Assembly: GCF_017921815.1 (NCBI RefSeq)
Contig: NZ_JAGEMM010000002.1
Span: forward strand, 744,001-808,000
Length of the DNA: 64,000 nucleotides
Reading direction: 5' to 3'
From: Microvirga antarctica
GTDB lineage: Bacteria > Pseudomonadota > Alphaproteobacteria > Rhizobiales > Beijerinckiaceae
Positions 1 to 10,763 of the stretch are shown piece after piece. How positions within the stretch are numbered: the stretch's first letter is position 1; each line of letters begins with the position of its first letter. Both the position numbers and the translations under genes were made by a program. The notes beneath the pieces were generated by a model. It was not told the origin of the DNA and did no database searches. It saw only the letters and a list, made by a program, of their open reading frames with translations.

Positions 1-1681
1 TCGGCGCCGTAGAGGTGCCTGCCTTGTCTTTGACGACTTCGAAGCCGTTTGCGAAGAGTGTCGCTCGCTGCTGTCTTGAAAGGACAAGGTTCTCGATCGC
101 GAGGCTGTCTGCGCGGCCGATCGCGGCGCGCAACAGTGAGGCCGTGGTCCAGTCGTTAGCGGCGACGCTGGTGCCATCGGGGTCGGTCAGCGAAATCAGG
201 TCAAACCCGGTCACAGCGGTGGCGCTGCTTCTGAGATCGAATGAGCAGCCCCCTGCCAGCAGAAGTGTATTGCTTCCTGCCTTTCCGTCGATAGAGGTGA
301 GGCCATTGAGCCGAGCTGCGTCCGCGATGATCGTGTCGTCGCCCGCCGAGCCTGTGAGGATTTCGAAACCCGCGAAACTTGCGGGCGCGGTCAGATCCAG
401 CGTGCCCGGTCCCGACATCAGCAGCGTGTCGGTTCCGCCCCCTCCCAGCACCCGGTCGCCGGCGTCGAGCCCTCCCGCGACCACGGAGAGCGTTTCATTG
501 GCATCGGTCCCGCTGGCATATTCCGCTCCGGGCCGAAGGCCATTCTCTGGTGGGATGATGCGGCTCAGGTTCGCGGAAGGGACCGAAGATGATGCAGGGT
601 CCGTTACCGAGTTCCAAGCCACCAGCCAGCTTCCATCGGCAAGGCCAATCACATCCGTCGGCAACTGCGAACCCTGCGTGACCGAATTCACGAGAACTTC
701 CGGACCGACCTTTTGCCCAAGGGCATCGTAGCGCTGCTGGTACGTATCTGCCTCAGCGATTTTTTGCGCGAACGATGCCCAAGTGAGGATCCAGCCGCCA
801 TCGGCCAAGGCCGCTACCTGAACCTTGTCGTGATAGGTCCCTGAGGCCGTCGCTGCCACCTCGTCCGTGGCCGTTCCGTCGGCAGCGAAGCGCCTGAAAT
901 GAACTTCAGGGCGCCCTGTCGCCTGTGATAGCCATGTTGTTATCCAACCATGATCAGCCAGGACAGCCGTGCTGGGCCTAAGAGACCCGCCGGCATCGGT
1001 CGCCTCCACATGGGATACGGCGCTTCCGATTCCGGCAGCACTAAATCGTTGCTGAAAGATGCCTTCACTGTTGGTATCCGGCGCGACCCAGGTCGCAATC
1101 CATCCCCCATCCGAGAGGGCTGTCATGCATGGTTGGTATCTATTCTCACTGGTTGAAGGAGAGATCTGGGTTTCGCCGCCCACCAGGCTGCCCGCGGACG
1201 AGTATCGCTGCATATAGATCGCCTCGCGATTCGTCAGTGGGTCGGGTCCCTGCCAGCTGACGAGCCATCCGCCATCCTCCAATCCGACGATGGTCGAATT
1301 ACTCTGGTCGCCCGCGGTGGTGGCGTTGACCACCGTCGTCGATTGCTGGACTTTTGCGCCATCGGCAGCGAAACGCTGCTGGTGGATATCGTAGTCTGTA
1401 CCGGTCCATTTCTCCCAGGAAACGACCCAACCGCCGCCCTTAAGGGCCGTGACATGGGGAGAATACGAACTCCCGCCGTCCGCATTGACCTGTGTCATCT
1501 CTCCCACGGGTCGGGAATCAGAACCGTATCGCTGCTGGACGAGTCCGATCGAGGAGGAGTTCTGATTCTGATTGATCCATACAGCCACCCACCCGCCATC
1601 GCTCAAGGGCGTGAGATTCGCATTGGCTTGGCCCGGTGTTGCGCTGTTGACCTTGAACTCGCTGGTGATGGTAAATGCCAT
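1..1681 (-). CDS. Large secreted repeat protein, N-terminal part (runs off left edge)
   Basis: An open minus-strand frame begins at an ATG at 1679-1681 and has no stop to the window edge, giving at least 560 residues. The N-terminal ~390 residues contain seven repeats of roughly 45-55 residues. Each has a core like DGGWVVSW followed by a Q-Q-R-Y/F segment and a short 'G' strand, a pattern predicting beta-propeller or beta-solenoid blades. After a linker come sequences such as GGGGTDTLL and GSAGDDTII, which resemble RTX-type calcium-binding nonapeptides. No N-terminal signal peptide is visible, as expected for type I secretion substrates. Such WxxxW repeat plus RTX proteins are common, uncharacterised exoproteins in rhizobia and relatives. 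The start lacks a good ribosome binding site (only AGGA about 14 bases upstream), but no other start exists upstream in frame. Function unknown; the C-terminus is outside the window. Confidence 0.8.
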   Translation of the reverse strand, partial: MAFTITSEFKVNSATPGQANANLTPLSDGGWVAVWINQNQNSSSIGLVQQRYGSDSRPVGEMTQVNADGGSSYSPHVTALKGGGWVVSWEKWTGTDYDIHQQRFAADGAKVQQSTTVVNATTAGDQSNSTIVGLEDGGWLVSWQGPDPLTNREAIYMQRYSSAGSLVGGETQISPSTSENRYQPCMTALSDGGWIATWVAPDTNSEGIFQQRFSAAGIGSAVSHVEATDAGGSLRPSTAVLADHGWITTWLSQATGRPEVHFRRFAADGTATDEVAATASGTYHDKVQVAALADGGWILTWASFAQKIAEADTYQQRYDALGQKVGPEVLVNSVTQGSQLPTDVIGLADGSWLVAWNSVTDPASSSVPSANLSRIIPPENGLRPGAEYASGTDANETLSVVAGGLDAGDRVLGGGGTDTLLMSGPGTLDLTAPASFAGFEILTGSAGDDTIIADAARLNGLTSIDGKAGSNTLLLAGGCSFDLRSSATAVTGFDLISLTDPDGTSVAANDWTTASLLRAAIGRADSLAIENLVLSRQQRATLFANGFEVVKDKAGTSTAP

Positions 1682-1876
1682 GGGAAAACGTCTTGTCCTG
1701 GGTTCGCTTCGGGAAGTAGATGCGCGGCGGGGAATGGAAGCGACGAGGGGTGGGCGCCTCGACGGCGCGATCATCGCCCCAGTCAAGCTTATGCTTATCA
1801 GACGATATAACGTTGGTAAATGCACCCGATCGGGTGGGCCTGCCGACTCCGCCTTGAGCCAAAACAGGAATGTCTC

Positions 1877-2743
1877 ATGCAGCGCCGCATCGATCATCTG
1901 GTTGTTGCCGTCCAAGACCTCGACGGAGCGGCGGCCTTCTACGAACGTCTGGGATTTCAGGTCGGCGCCCGCAACCGCCACCCATGGGGGACCGAGAACC
2001 GGATCGTCCAGATGCGGACGTCGTTCATCGAGTTGATCACGGCAAGCGCCGGTGTCGCGATGGCGCCGGATGAGGCGACGACATTCAGTTTCGGCGCGTT
2101 TGTAAAAAATTATCTCGCCCGTCGTGAGGGCCTCGCCATGCTGGTCCTCGACACCGCGGACGCGAAAGCGGACGCCCTGACGTTTCGCCAGGCCGGCATC
2201 GGCGATTTCGAGCCCTTCTTCTTCGAACGGAGCGGACGCAAGCCTGACGGCTCGCCGGTTCACGTTGCTTTCACGCTGGCATTTGCGCAGGCGATTACGG
2301 CGCCGCTCGCCGGATTTTTCGTCTGCCAGCAGCACTTCCCGGAAAACTTCTGGAACGCGGCCTATCAGCGTCACGGCAACGGGGCGCAGGATGTGGAGGT
2401 CGTGGCCCTTTCCGCTCCGTCGCCGGAAGATATGGAGGCTTTTCTGTCGGCCTTCGCGGGCGTGGCTCCAACCCATCCGGCGTTCCACGATCTCGCGTAT
2501 CCGCTTGCAGGCGGCGGGCATCTCGACGTCATGACGCCGGATGATGCGGGCGAACTCTATGGCTCGGTAGAGGCGGAGCTCGATCAGCCCGCGTTCGTGG
2601 CCTATACCGTGCGCGTCGACGACCTGCATGCCCAGGAACGACGCCTTGCGGATGCCCACATTCCGTTCAGCCGCATGGGAACGCGGCTTGTCGTTCCGGC
2701 CAGTGCCGCATTCGGCGTCGCGATCGCCTTCGAAGCAACGTAG
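1877..2743 (+). CDS. VOC family (glyoxalase-like) protein
   Basis: A 288-residue protein with the vicinal-oxygen-chelate fold signature: RIDHLVVAV at residues 3-11 (potential metal ligand His6), DLDGAAAFYERLGF typical of the first beta-alpha-beta-beta-beta module, and a second module in the C-terminal half. Length and layout fit the Glyoxalase_3-like two-module group. The ATG at 1877 is chosen over an upstream in-frame start at 1820 because AGGA lies 7 bases before it and the conserved module begins immediately. It is divergent from the repeat protein at 1-1681 and sits upstream of a DUF350 gene. The substrate cannot be deduced; VOC proteins include lyases, dioxygenases and resistance proteins. 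Confidence 0.85.
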   Translation: MQRRIDHLVVAVQDLDGAAAFYERLGFQVGARNRHPWGTENRIVQMRTSFIELITASAGVAMAPDEATTFSFGAFVKNYLARREGLAMLVLDTADAKADALTFRQAGIGDFEPFFFERSGRKPDGSPVHVAFTLAFAQAITAPLAGFFVCQQHFPENFWNAAYQRHGNGAQDVEVVALSAPSPEDMEAFLSAFAGVAPTHPAFHDLAYPLAGGGHLDVMTPDDAGELYGSVEAELDQPAFVAYTVRVDDLHAQERRLADAHIPFSRMGTRLVVPASAAFGVAIAFEAT

Positions 2744-2820
2744 TATCGGGCACGAATCGGCGCGATGCCGTCATGTCGCCGCCGTGCTTCACTTTTGCGG
2801 ATTCTCTGGGGGGAATTTCC

Positions 2821-3222
2821 ATGACTTCGACACTGGCCGGCCTTTTGGATTTCATCATCCTGTTCGTCGTCGCGACGGCGCTCATCGCGCTTTATCTGGC
2901 GGTCTACACACTGGTGACGATGCATAACGAGTTTGCGCTCATCCGCCTCAACGTCATTTCGGCCGCCACGGCCCTTGGCCTCAGTCTGGTGGGTTTTGCC
3001 CTGCCGCTCGCCAGCGCTATCGTCCATGCGCAGACTATCGTCGATTGCCTGATCTGGGGGCTCGTGGCTTTGGCCGTGCAGATCCTCGTCTATTGGCTGG
3101 TGCGGATCGTCATGCCGAACCTGTCGCTGCGCATCGCCAAGGGCGAAATGGCCGCCGCCCTGTTTCTCGGCGCTGCCTCGCTGGCAGCCGGGATCATCAA
3201 CGCCGCCGCCATGACCTTCTAG
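2821..3222 (+). CDS. DUF350 family inner-membrane protein
   Basis: A 133-residue protein with four predicted hydrophobic helices (about residues 5-30, 48-68, 75-100 and 110-130). It carries the DUF350 hallmarks: a segment like H-N-E-F-A-L-I-R after helix 1, GFALPLASAI in helix 2, and a C-terminal AAGIINAA helix. The start at 2821 is supported by a G-rich Shine-Dalgarno (GGGGGG, 2810-2815); an upstream in-frame ATG would add a non-conserved leader. DUF350 proteins are small integral membrane proteins of unknown role, often linked to stress or phage-shock loci. Nothing in this context assigns a function. Confidence 0.88.
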   Translation: MTSTLAGLLDFIILFVVATALIALYLAVYTLVTMHNEFALIRLNVISAATALGLSLVGFALPLASAIVHAQTIVDCLIWGLVALAVQILVYWLVRIVMPNLSLRIAKGEMAAALFLGAASLAAGIINAAAMTF

Positions 3223-3273
3223 CTGTCAGCAGGCCCTTTGCCTGCGAGCGCAAAACGAGGTAGGGGACCCGCC

Positions 3274-4113
3274 ATGACACAGACCCCACAGAAATCCGCG
3301 ATCGTGACGGCCGGCCATGTTCGGTTTGCCAACCACCTGCCGCTGGCCCTGATTGCCGGTCCCTGCGCCATGGAAAGCCGCGCCCACGCGCTGGAAATGG
3401 CCATTGCACTCAAGGAGATGACGACGCGTCTCGGCATGGGGCTCGTCTACAAGTCCTCCTTCGACAAGGCGAACCGGACGTCGGGTTCGAGCGCGCGGGG
3501 CATCGGCCTCGATCAGGCCCTTTCGGTCTTCGCCGAGGTGAAGGAAACCCTGGGTCTGCCCGTCATCACGGATGTCCATGCGAAGGAACAATGCGCCCCG
3601 GTAGGCGAGGTGGTCGACATCCTCCAGATCCCGGCCTTTCTGTGCCGCCAGACCGACCTTCTGCTCGCGGCAGCAGCGACGGGGCGGGCGATCAATGTCA
3701 AGAAGGGTCAGTTTCTAGCGCCCTGGGACATGGTCAACGTGGCGGCCAAGATCACGGATGCGGGCAATCCCAACGTCATGCTGACCGAACGTGGCGTGTC
3801 GTTTGGCTACAACACGTTGGTCTCGGATATGCGCGCCTTGCCGATCATGGCGCGCACCGGTGCCCCGGTGATTTTCGACGCCACCCATTCGGTACAGCAG
3901 CCCGGAGGTCGCGGCGGAACGACCGGGGGCGAGCGGGAATTCGTTCCGGTTCTGGCGCGCGCCGCCGTGGCGGTGGGCGTCGCCGGCGTGTTCATCGAGA
4001 CCCATCAGGACCCGGATAAGGCCCCGTCGGATGGGCCCAATATGGTCCCACTGCGCGACCTCGAGGCGCTGCTGGCGCGCCTGCAGGCGTTCGACGCCCT
4101 CGCGAAGGCGTGA
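3274..4113 (+). CDS. kdsA: 3-deoxy-8-phosphooctulonate synthase (KDO-8-P synthase)
   Basis: This 279-residue enzyme condenses phosphoenolpyruvate with D-arabinose 5-phosphate to KDO-8-phosphate, the precursor of KDO in the lipopolysaccharide core; it is cytoplasmic. Family motifs are clear: IAGPCAMES near residue 28, [12 protein letters not shown] (PEP and A5P binding), [28 protein letters not shown] KKGQF, and the C-terminal [18 protein letters not shown]. The ATG at 3274 is preferred to one at 3238 because the conserved protein starts there and AGGGG lies 8 bases upstream. kdsA close to eno is the usual alphaproteobacterial arrangement. Confidence 0.97.
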   Translation: MTQTPQKSAIVTAGHVRFANHLPLALIAGPCAMESRAHALEMAIALKEMTTRLGMGLVYKSSFDKANRTSGSSARGIGLDQALSVFAEVKETLGLPVITDVHAKEQCAPVGEVVDILQIPAFLCRQTDLLLAAAATGRAINVKKGQFLAPWDMVNVAAKITDAGNPNVMLTERGVSFGYNTLVSDMRALPIMARTGAPVIFDATHSVQQPGGRGGTTGGEREFVPVLARAAVAVGVAGVFIETHQDPDKAPSDGPNMVPLRDLEALLARLQAFDALAKA

Positions 4114-4238
4114 CACAACGGCCGATCGGCCATGACATTAGGTGAGGGCAGGTGTGCGTCCGGGCAGGTCGCCGTTTCGCGGGACCGTGCTAAGCACGAC
4201 GGGCGCAATGCGTTCCGAGCCCTCACCGACACGGCGTC

Positions 4239-5389
4239 ATGACTCCCCGCAATCTGATCCTGATCCTGGCGACTAGCGGCTTTGCGAGCAGTTTCTCAGG
4301 CCGTGCCGTTGATCCTATGGTGGGTGTCATGGCCCGCGACCTAGGCTCCACGCCGTCGACCATCGCGCTTCTCTCTGCCGCCTTCGCCCTGCCTTACGCC
4401 ATCGTCCAGCCCATCCTCGGACCGGTTGGCGATGCCATCGGCAAGGAGCGGGTGATGCGGGTGGCGCTCACCCTTCTCTTGGTGGCCCTGGCGGGGGCTT
4501 CCATGGCGCCCGACACGACCACGCTCTTCGCCATGCGGGTTCTCGCGGGCGCGGCCGCGGGTGGGGCAGTGCCGCTGTCGCTTGCCATGATCGGGGACCG
4601 GGTCCCGATGAAGACGCGGCAGGTGGCGCTCAGCCGCTACCTCGTGGCGGTCATTTCCGGACAGCTCGCCGGGTCATCGCTCGCCGGCCTTCTGGCCGAT
4701 ACGATCGGCTGGCGCGGCGTCTTCATGATCTCGACAGGGATGATGGCGCTCGCGCTCGTGGCGACGTTCCTCGGCTTTCGCGGGGCTGCTCCAGGCGGTC
4801 CGTTCAACCTCAAATACGCCTTGCAGCGCTATCGGGAGATCCTGTCGAATCCCCGGGCGCTCGCGCTGTTCGGGTTCGTCTTCGTCGAGTCGATGGCGTT
4901 CTTCGGGCTCTTCCCCTATCTCGCTCCGCTCATCGAGGATCTCGGCGGCGGCGCCTCCCAGGCGGGCCTCGCGATTGCAGGCTTCGCTGTCGGCGGGCTG
5001 GTCTATTCTGTGCTCATCTCCTGGATGCTGCGTGTGCTGGGCATTCCCCGGATCCTGATCGGCGGCGGCGTTGTCGGCGCATGCGCACTCCTGGCCATCG
5101 GATCGGCAGCCGACTGGCGGCTCTACGCCGCCGCCATGCTGTTCCTGGGCCTCGGCTTCTACATGCTGCACAACACGTTTCAGGCGCAGGTAACCGAGGT
5201 GGCGCCTCATGCCCGCGCCTCAGCGGTGGCCCTGCATGCCTTCTCGTTCTTCTGCGGCCAGGCCATCGGCGTCGTGGCGCTCGGCTACGGCCTCCATCAC
5301 ATCGGATGGCAGGTTTCGCTCGGTCTGGCGGCGGCGGTCGCCCTCGGGGTGGGTTTGACCGCCGCGTTCGTTCTCAGCCGGCCGCCGGC

Positions 5390-5408
<19 letters not shown>
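4239..5408 (+). CDS. Major facilitator superfamily transporter
   Basis: A 389-residue, 12-helix MFS permease. The loop 2-3 signature appears as [14 protein letters not shown] near residue 65, and helix 4-5 carries [22 protein letters not shown], which resembles drug/H+ antiporters and sugar-efflux permeases (DHA1 type). The C-terminal six helices follow a central loop near residues 185-205. Substrate is unknown. The gene is separated from kdsA by 125 bases and converges with queF; the last 19 bases of the two coding regions overlap tail to tail. Confidence 0.9.
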
Positions 5409-7254
<1,846 letters not shown>

Positions 7255-7282
7255 CCTGACAGCCGTCGCGCGCCCAAGCATC

Positions 7283-7320
7283 AAGCCCCGTCGGCGACCC
7301 AGCCGGCGGGGCTTCGCTTT
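7283..7320 (+). terminator. Rho-independent terminator after eno
   Basis: A 13-base-pair stem (7283-7295 with 7302-7314, one G:T wobble) encloses a 6-base loop and is followed by CGCTTT. It begins 29 bases after the eno stop codon. Confidence 0.8.
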
Positions 7321-7398
7321 GAAGGGGACGTGTCGCGCGGCTTCCCGCGATGCGGACAGAGATCCTAACGCCTTTTTAACCATGGCGACGTACTGGTC

Positions 7399-7722
7399 AT
7401 GTCCATGGTCATTCGCAGACGCGCCCGCCGATTCTTGGTTCCCCTCGTGCTCTACAGCCTGTCGGCTGGAGTCGTCGGGTATTTCATTCATCACGCGCAT
7501 AGTGGGGCGCGTGGTTTCGATGCGCGCGAGCAATACGAAGCCCAGGCGCAGGACCTGACCAACGAACTTGCCATCGTGCGCTCGGAGAGAAGCGACTGGG
7601 ATCGCCGCATCGCGCTGTTGCGCAGCGACCAGATCGATCGCGATCTTCTCGAAGAACGGGCCCGGATCATGCTCGGACGTGTGCACCGCAGCGATCTCGT
7701 GATTATCCTGGGCGAGAACTGA
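7399..7722 (+). CDS. ftsB: Septum formation initiator family protein (FtsB/DivIC-like)
   Basis: A 107-residue bitopic membrane protein: an arginine-rich cytoplasmic start, one transmembrane helix at about residues 13-29, then a periplasmic stretch predicted as coiled coil (about 43-90) with acidic and basic heptads ending in RARIMLGRVHRSDLVIIL. This is the FtsB/DivIC layout; FtsB bridges FtsL and FtsQ in the divisome. Its place between eno and pdhA is conserved in many alphaproteobacteria. The ATG at 7399 could be replaced by one at 7405 with little effect. Sequence identity in this family is low, so the assignment rests on topology and synteny. Confidence 0.85.
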   Translation: MSMVIRRRARRFLVPLVLYSLSAGVVGYFIHHAHSGARGFDAREQYEAQAQDLTNELAIVRSERSDWDRRIALLRSDQIDRDLLEERARIMLGRVHRSDLVIILGEN

Positions 7723-7740
7723 AATTAACGAAGTTTTCTA

Positions 7741-7761
7741 ATCAACTGAAAACGAGTTGAT
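7741..7761. promoter_or_regulatory. AT-rich region with inverted repeat upstream of the pdh operon
   Basis: The stretch 7723-7815 is strikingly AT-rich for this genome. It contains a perfect 7-base inverted repeat, ATCAACT at 7741-7747 and AGTTGAT at 7755-7761, with a 7-base spacer. Two arms of 7 with this spacing (14 bases centre to centre) fit a dimeric repressor operator or a weak hairpin. It lies 129 bases before pdhA and probably contains the operon promoter; no confident -35/-10 pair was assigned. Confidence 0.45.
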
Positions 7762-7889
7762 CAAAATTAAAATCATAAAATCAATTACTTGGCGCATTAA
7801 TTGTATCGTTGAAACAGCCTCGCGGCCCTCTCGATTTCCTTAACCGACTGCGCTACAACTTTCGTCGAGGAAACCCTTCGGAGGACCCG

Positions 7890-8936
7890 ATGGCTGTTGC
7901 TGCCCGCAAGGCAAACAAGTCCACGCCAATCAAGAACCCGGCAAGAAAAGCCGTCCCCAATTCGCCCCAGTTCGACAAGGATCAGGACCTCGCCGCCTAT
8001 CGCGAGATGCTGCTGATCCGCCGCTTCGAGGAGAAGTCCGGCCAGATGTATGGCATGGGACTCATCGGCGGTTTCTGCCACCTCTATATCGGGCAGGAGG
8101 CGGTCGTCGTCGGCATGCAGCTCACCACCCAGCCGGGCGATGAGGTCATCACCGGCTATCGCGACCACGGACACATGCTGGCTTGCGGCATGGAGGCGAA
8201 GGGCGTGATGGCCGAGTTGACCGGCCGTCGCGGCGGCCTGTCGAAGGGCAAGGGCGGCTCGATGCACATGTTCTCGAAAGAGAAGAACTTCTACGGAGGT
8301 CATGGCATCGTCGGTGCGCAGGTGTCGCTGGGCACGGGCATCGCCTTCGCGAACCGCTACCGCCAGAACGGCAATGTCTGCCTGACCTATTTCGGTGACG
8401 GCGCTGCCAACCAGGGGCAGGTCTACGAGAGCTTCAACATGGCGCAGCTGTGGAAGCTGCCCGTCGTCTACATCATCGAGAACAACCGCTACGCCATGGG
8501 CACCTCCGTCAATCGCGCCTCCGCGCAGACGGATTTTTCCAAGCGCGGCGTCTCGTTCGGCATTCCCGGCGAGCAGGTCGACGGCATGGATATCCGCGCG
8601 GTCTACGCTGCCGGGCAGAGGGCCGTCGAGCATGCACGCTCCGGAAAGGGTCCCTATATCCTCGAGATGCAGACCTATCGCTATCGCGGCCATTCCATGT
8701 CCGATCCGGCGAAGTATCGCACCAAGGACGAGGTCACCCGCATGCGGGAGGAGCACGATCCGATCGAGCAAGTGCGCCGTCGCCTTCTGGAGAGCTGGAA
8801 GCTGTCCGAGGACGAGTTGAAGGCGATCGACAGCAAGGTGCGCGAGATCGTCAACGAGGCGGCCGAGTTCGCCACGCACGATCCTGAGCCCGATCCGTCG
8901 GAGCTCTACACCGACATCCTGCTGGAAGCGCATTAA
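7890..8936 (+). CDS. pdhA: Pyruvate dehydrogenase E1 component, alpha subunit
   Basis: E1-alpha (348 residues) binds thiamine diphosphate with E1-beta and decarboxylates pyruvate. The ThDP/Mg motif runs from FGDGAANQGQ to YIIENNRYAMGT; YRDHGHML and the phosphorylation-loop-like YRYRGHSMSDP are also present. A lysine-rich, proline-containing N-terminal extension (about residues 1-27) precedes the core, as in other alphaproteobacteria. The ATG at 7890 is chosen over 7809 because GGAGG lies 5 bases upstream. It is first gene of pdhA-pdhB-DUF5076-pdhC-lpdA, with 57 bases to pdhB. Confidence 0.97.
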   Translation: MAVAARKANKSTPIKNPARKAVPNSPQFDKDQDLAAYREMLLIRRFEEKSGQMYGMGLIGGFCHLYIGQEAVVVGMQLTTQPGDEVITGYRDHGHMLACGMEAKGVMAELTGRRGGLSKGKGGSMHMFSKEKNFYGGHGIVGAQVSLGTGIAFANRYRQNGNVCLTYFGDGAANQGQVYESFNMAQLWKLPVVYIIENNRYAMGTSVNRASAQTDFSKRGVSFGIPGEQVDGMDIRAVYAAGQRAVEHARSGKGPYILEMQTYRYRGHSMSDPAKYRTKDEVTRMREEHDPIEQVRRRLLESWKLSEDELKAIDSKVREIVNEAAEFATHDPEPDPSELYTDILLEAH

Positions 8937-8993
8937 GCGCCTCTCTTCGCCCCTGAGATCTTCGCCGAAGCGGCAACTGGAAAAGAGTCTTCC

Positions 8994-10436
8994 ATGGCGA
9001 TCGACATTCTGATGCCTGCCCTGTCTCCCACCATGGAACAGGGCAAACTGGCCAAATGGCTGAAAAAAGAGGGCGACCCGGTCAAGCCCGGCGATGTGCT
9101 GGCCGAAATCGAGACCGACAAGGCGACGATGGAGGTCGAGGCGATCGACGAGGGCGTACTGGCCAAGATCCTGATCGCCGACGGAACCGACAATGTGCCG
9201 GTGAACACGCCGATCGGCGTCCTGGCCATGGACGGCGAGGACGTCTCGACGGCGAGCGCCGCAGCGCCCGCGGCTCCGAAAACCGAAGCACAGGCAGCGC
9301 CCACGCCGGATGCGGAAGCTGAAGGTCTCGCCGACCGGTCATCCGCCATGGGGCGCGGACCCGATACGAGTCCGGACGCGGTCCCGGCAGCACCCTCGAT
9401 CATCTCCAGCGTCTCCGCCCACGACGCGATGGCCGAGATCCCGGAAGGGACCGAGATGGTCACCATGACGGTGCGCGAAGCGCTCCGGGATGCCATGGCC
9501 GAGGAGATGCGCAAGGACCCCAACGTCTTCGTCATGGGCGAAGAGGTTGCCGAATACCAGGGCGCCTACAAGGTCACCCAAGGGCTGCTGCAGGAATTCG
9601 GCGACCGGCGGGTGATCGACACCCCGATCACCGAGCATGGTTTTGCGGGTGTCGGCGTCGGCGCGGCGTTTACCGGGCTTCGTCCGATCGTCGAGTTCAT
9701 GACCTTCAACTTCGCCATGCAGGCGATCGACCAGCTCATCAATTCCGCCGCCAAGACGCTCTATATGTCCGGCGGCCAGCTTGGCGCGCCGATCGTCTTC
9801 CGCGGCCCCAACGGCGCGGCCTCCCGTGTCGGCGCGCAGCACAGCCAGGACTTCTCGGCCTGGTATTCGGCCGTACCCGGCCTGAAGGTCGTTTCTCCCT
9901 ATACGGCGGCCGACGCCAAGGGCCTGCTCAAGAGCGCGATCCGCGATCCCAATCCGGTGATCTTCCTCGAGAACGAAATTCTCTACGGCCAGTCCTTCCC
10001 GGTCCCCAAACTCGACGACTTCACGGTTCCGATCGGCAAGGCCCGCATTCATCGCGAAGGCAAGGACGTGACGCTGGTCTCGTTCTCGATCGGCGTCAGC
10101 TATGCGCTGAAGGCCGCGCAGGAACTCGAGAAGGAAGGTATCAGCGCCGAGGTAGTGGACCTTCGGACCATCCGGCCGATGGACACCGACACCATCGTGG
10201 CCTCGGTGATGAAGACCGGGCGCTGCGTCACGATCGAGGAAGGCTATCCACAATCCGGCGTGGGTGCTGAAATCTCGGCGCGGATCATGGAGCATGCGTT
10301 CGATTATCTCGATGCCCCCGTCATCCGGGTGACCGGCAAGGACGTCCCGATGCCCTACGCTGCCAATCTCGAGAAACTCGCCCTGCCGAGCGTTGCCGAC
10401 GTGGTGCGGGCCGCAAAGGCTGTCTGCTACAGGTGA
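8994..10436 (+). CDS. pdhB: Pyruvate dehydrogenase E1 component, beta subunit, with N-terminal lipoyl domain
   Basis: 480 residues, longer than a bare E1-beta (about 330) because an extra lipoyl domain occupies residues 1-80, with lipoyl lysine Lys43 in [10 protein letters not shown]. An Ala/Pro/Glu-rich linker (about 83-150) joins it to the transketolase-type E1-beta core, seen in [47 protein letters not shown] and the C-terminal transketolase domain ([20 protein letters not shown] region). Lipoylated E1-beta is known in alphaproteobacteria. GAAAAGAG precedes the ATG. DUF5076 follows after 4 bases. Confidence 0.97.
   Translation: MAIDILMPALSPTMEQGKLAKWLKKEGDPVKPGDVLAEIETDKATMEVEAIDEGVLAKILIADGTDNVPVNTPIGVLAMDGEDVSTASAAAPAAPKTEAQAAPTPDAEAEGLADRSSAMGRGPDTSPDAVPAAPSIISSVSAHDAMAEIPEGTEMVTMTVREALRDAMAEEMRKDPNVFVMGEEVAEYQGAYKVTQGLLQEFGDRRVIDTPITEHGFAGVGVGAAFTGLRPIVEFMTFNFAMQAIDQLINSAAKTLYMSGGQLGAPIVFRGPNGAASRVGAQHSQDFSAWYSAVPGLKVVSPYTAADAKGLLKSAIRDPNPVIFLENEILYGQSFPVPKLDDFTVPIGKARIHREGKDVTLVSFSIGVSYALKAAQELEKEGISAEVVDLRTIRPMDTDTIVASVMKTGRCVTIEEGYPQSGVGAEISARIMEHAFDYLDAPVIRVTGKDVPMPYAANLEKLALPSVADVVRAAKAVCYR
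9102..9136 (+). repeat. 35-base exact direct repeat, copy 1 (in pdhB)
   Basis: Identical over 35 bases to 10872-10906 in pdhC. It covers the codons around the lipoyl lysine of both lipoyl domains. It probably reflects recent duplication or gene conversion of the domain. Confidence 0.9.
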
Positions 10437-10440
10437 TGCT

Positions 10441-10737
10441 ATGAGCGAGCGCAAGTTCGAAGCCCTCACCGCGCCGCCTGACGCGCTCGAGAAGGGCGGT
10501 GTCGAAATCCTGCGGGCTTCCGTGGTCGACGGCGCGGTCAGCGTCGCCCTGCGTCGGGCGTTCGACGACCCCTTCACCTGGGGGGTTCTCTTGGTCGATC
10601 TCGCGCGCCATGCCGCGCGGGTCTACGCCGCCGAAACCGAATTCTCCGAGGAGGAGGCGCTGGCCGAGATCAGCGCCGGAATCCAGACCGAACTGAACGA
10701 TCCCTCCGATCCCGGCCCGACCCAGGCCATCAACTGA
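10441..10737 (+). CDS. DUF5076 domain protein in the pdh operon
   Basis: A 98-residue acidic cytoplasmic protein without membrane segments. The N-terminal part is beta-rich and contains VEILRASVVDGAVSVALRRAFDDP; the C-terminal part is helical and ends in an Asp/Pro-rich tail. It matches the DUF5076 family, usually found between pdhB and pdhC in Rhizobiales. The ATG at 10441 lies 4 bases after the pdhB stop, indicating translational coupling; AGGTGA at the pdhB end is the probable ribosome binding site. A role linked to the pyruvate dehydrogenase complex is inferred from position only. Confidence 0.8.
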   Translation: MSERKFEALTAPPDALEKGGVEILRASVVDGAVSVALRRAFDDPFTWGVLLVDLARHAARVYAAETEFSEEEALAEISAGIQTELNDPSDPGPTQAIN

Positions 10738-10763
10738 AACAATCGATCAGGATCCCCAACGCC

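Noticed and set aside
15..731. Long plus-strand frame of 238 codons
   Set aside because: It lies opposite the open minus-strand repeat protein, is rich in Ser/Pro/Arg like other antisense shadows, and has no family pattern.
4120..4131. GGCCGATCGGCC palindrome between kdsA and the MFS gene
   Set aside because: A short GC palindrome is expected by chance in this genome and there is no second signal near it.
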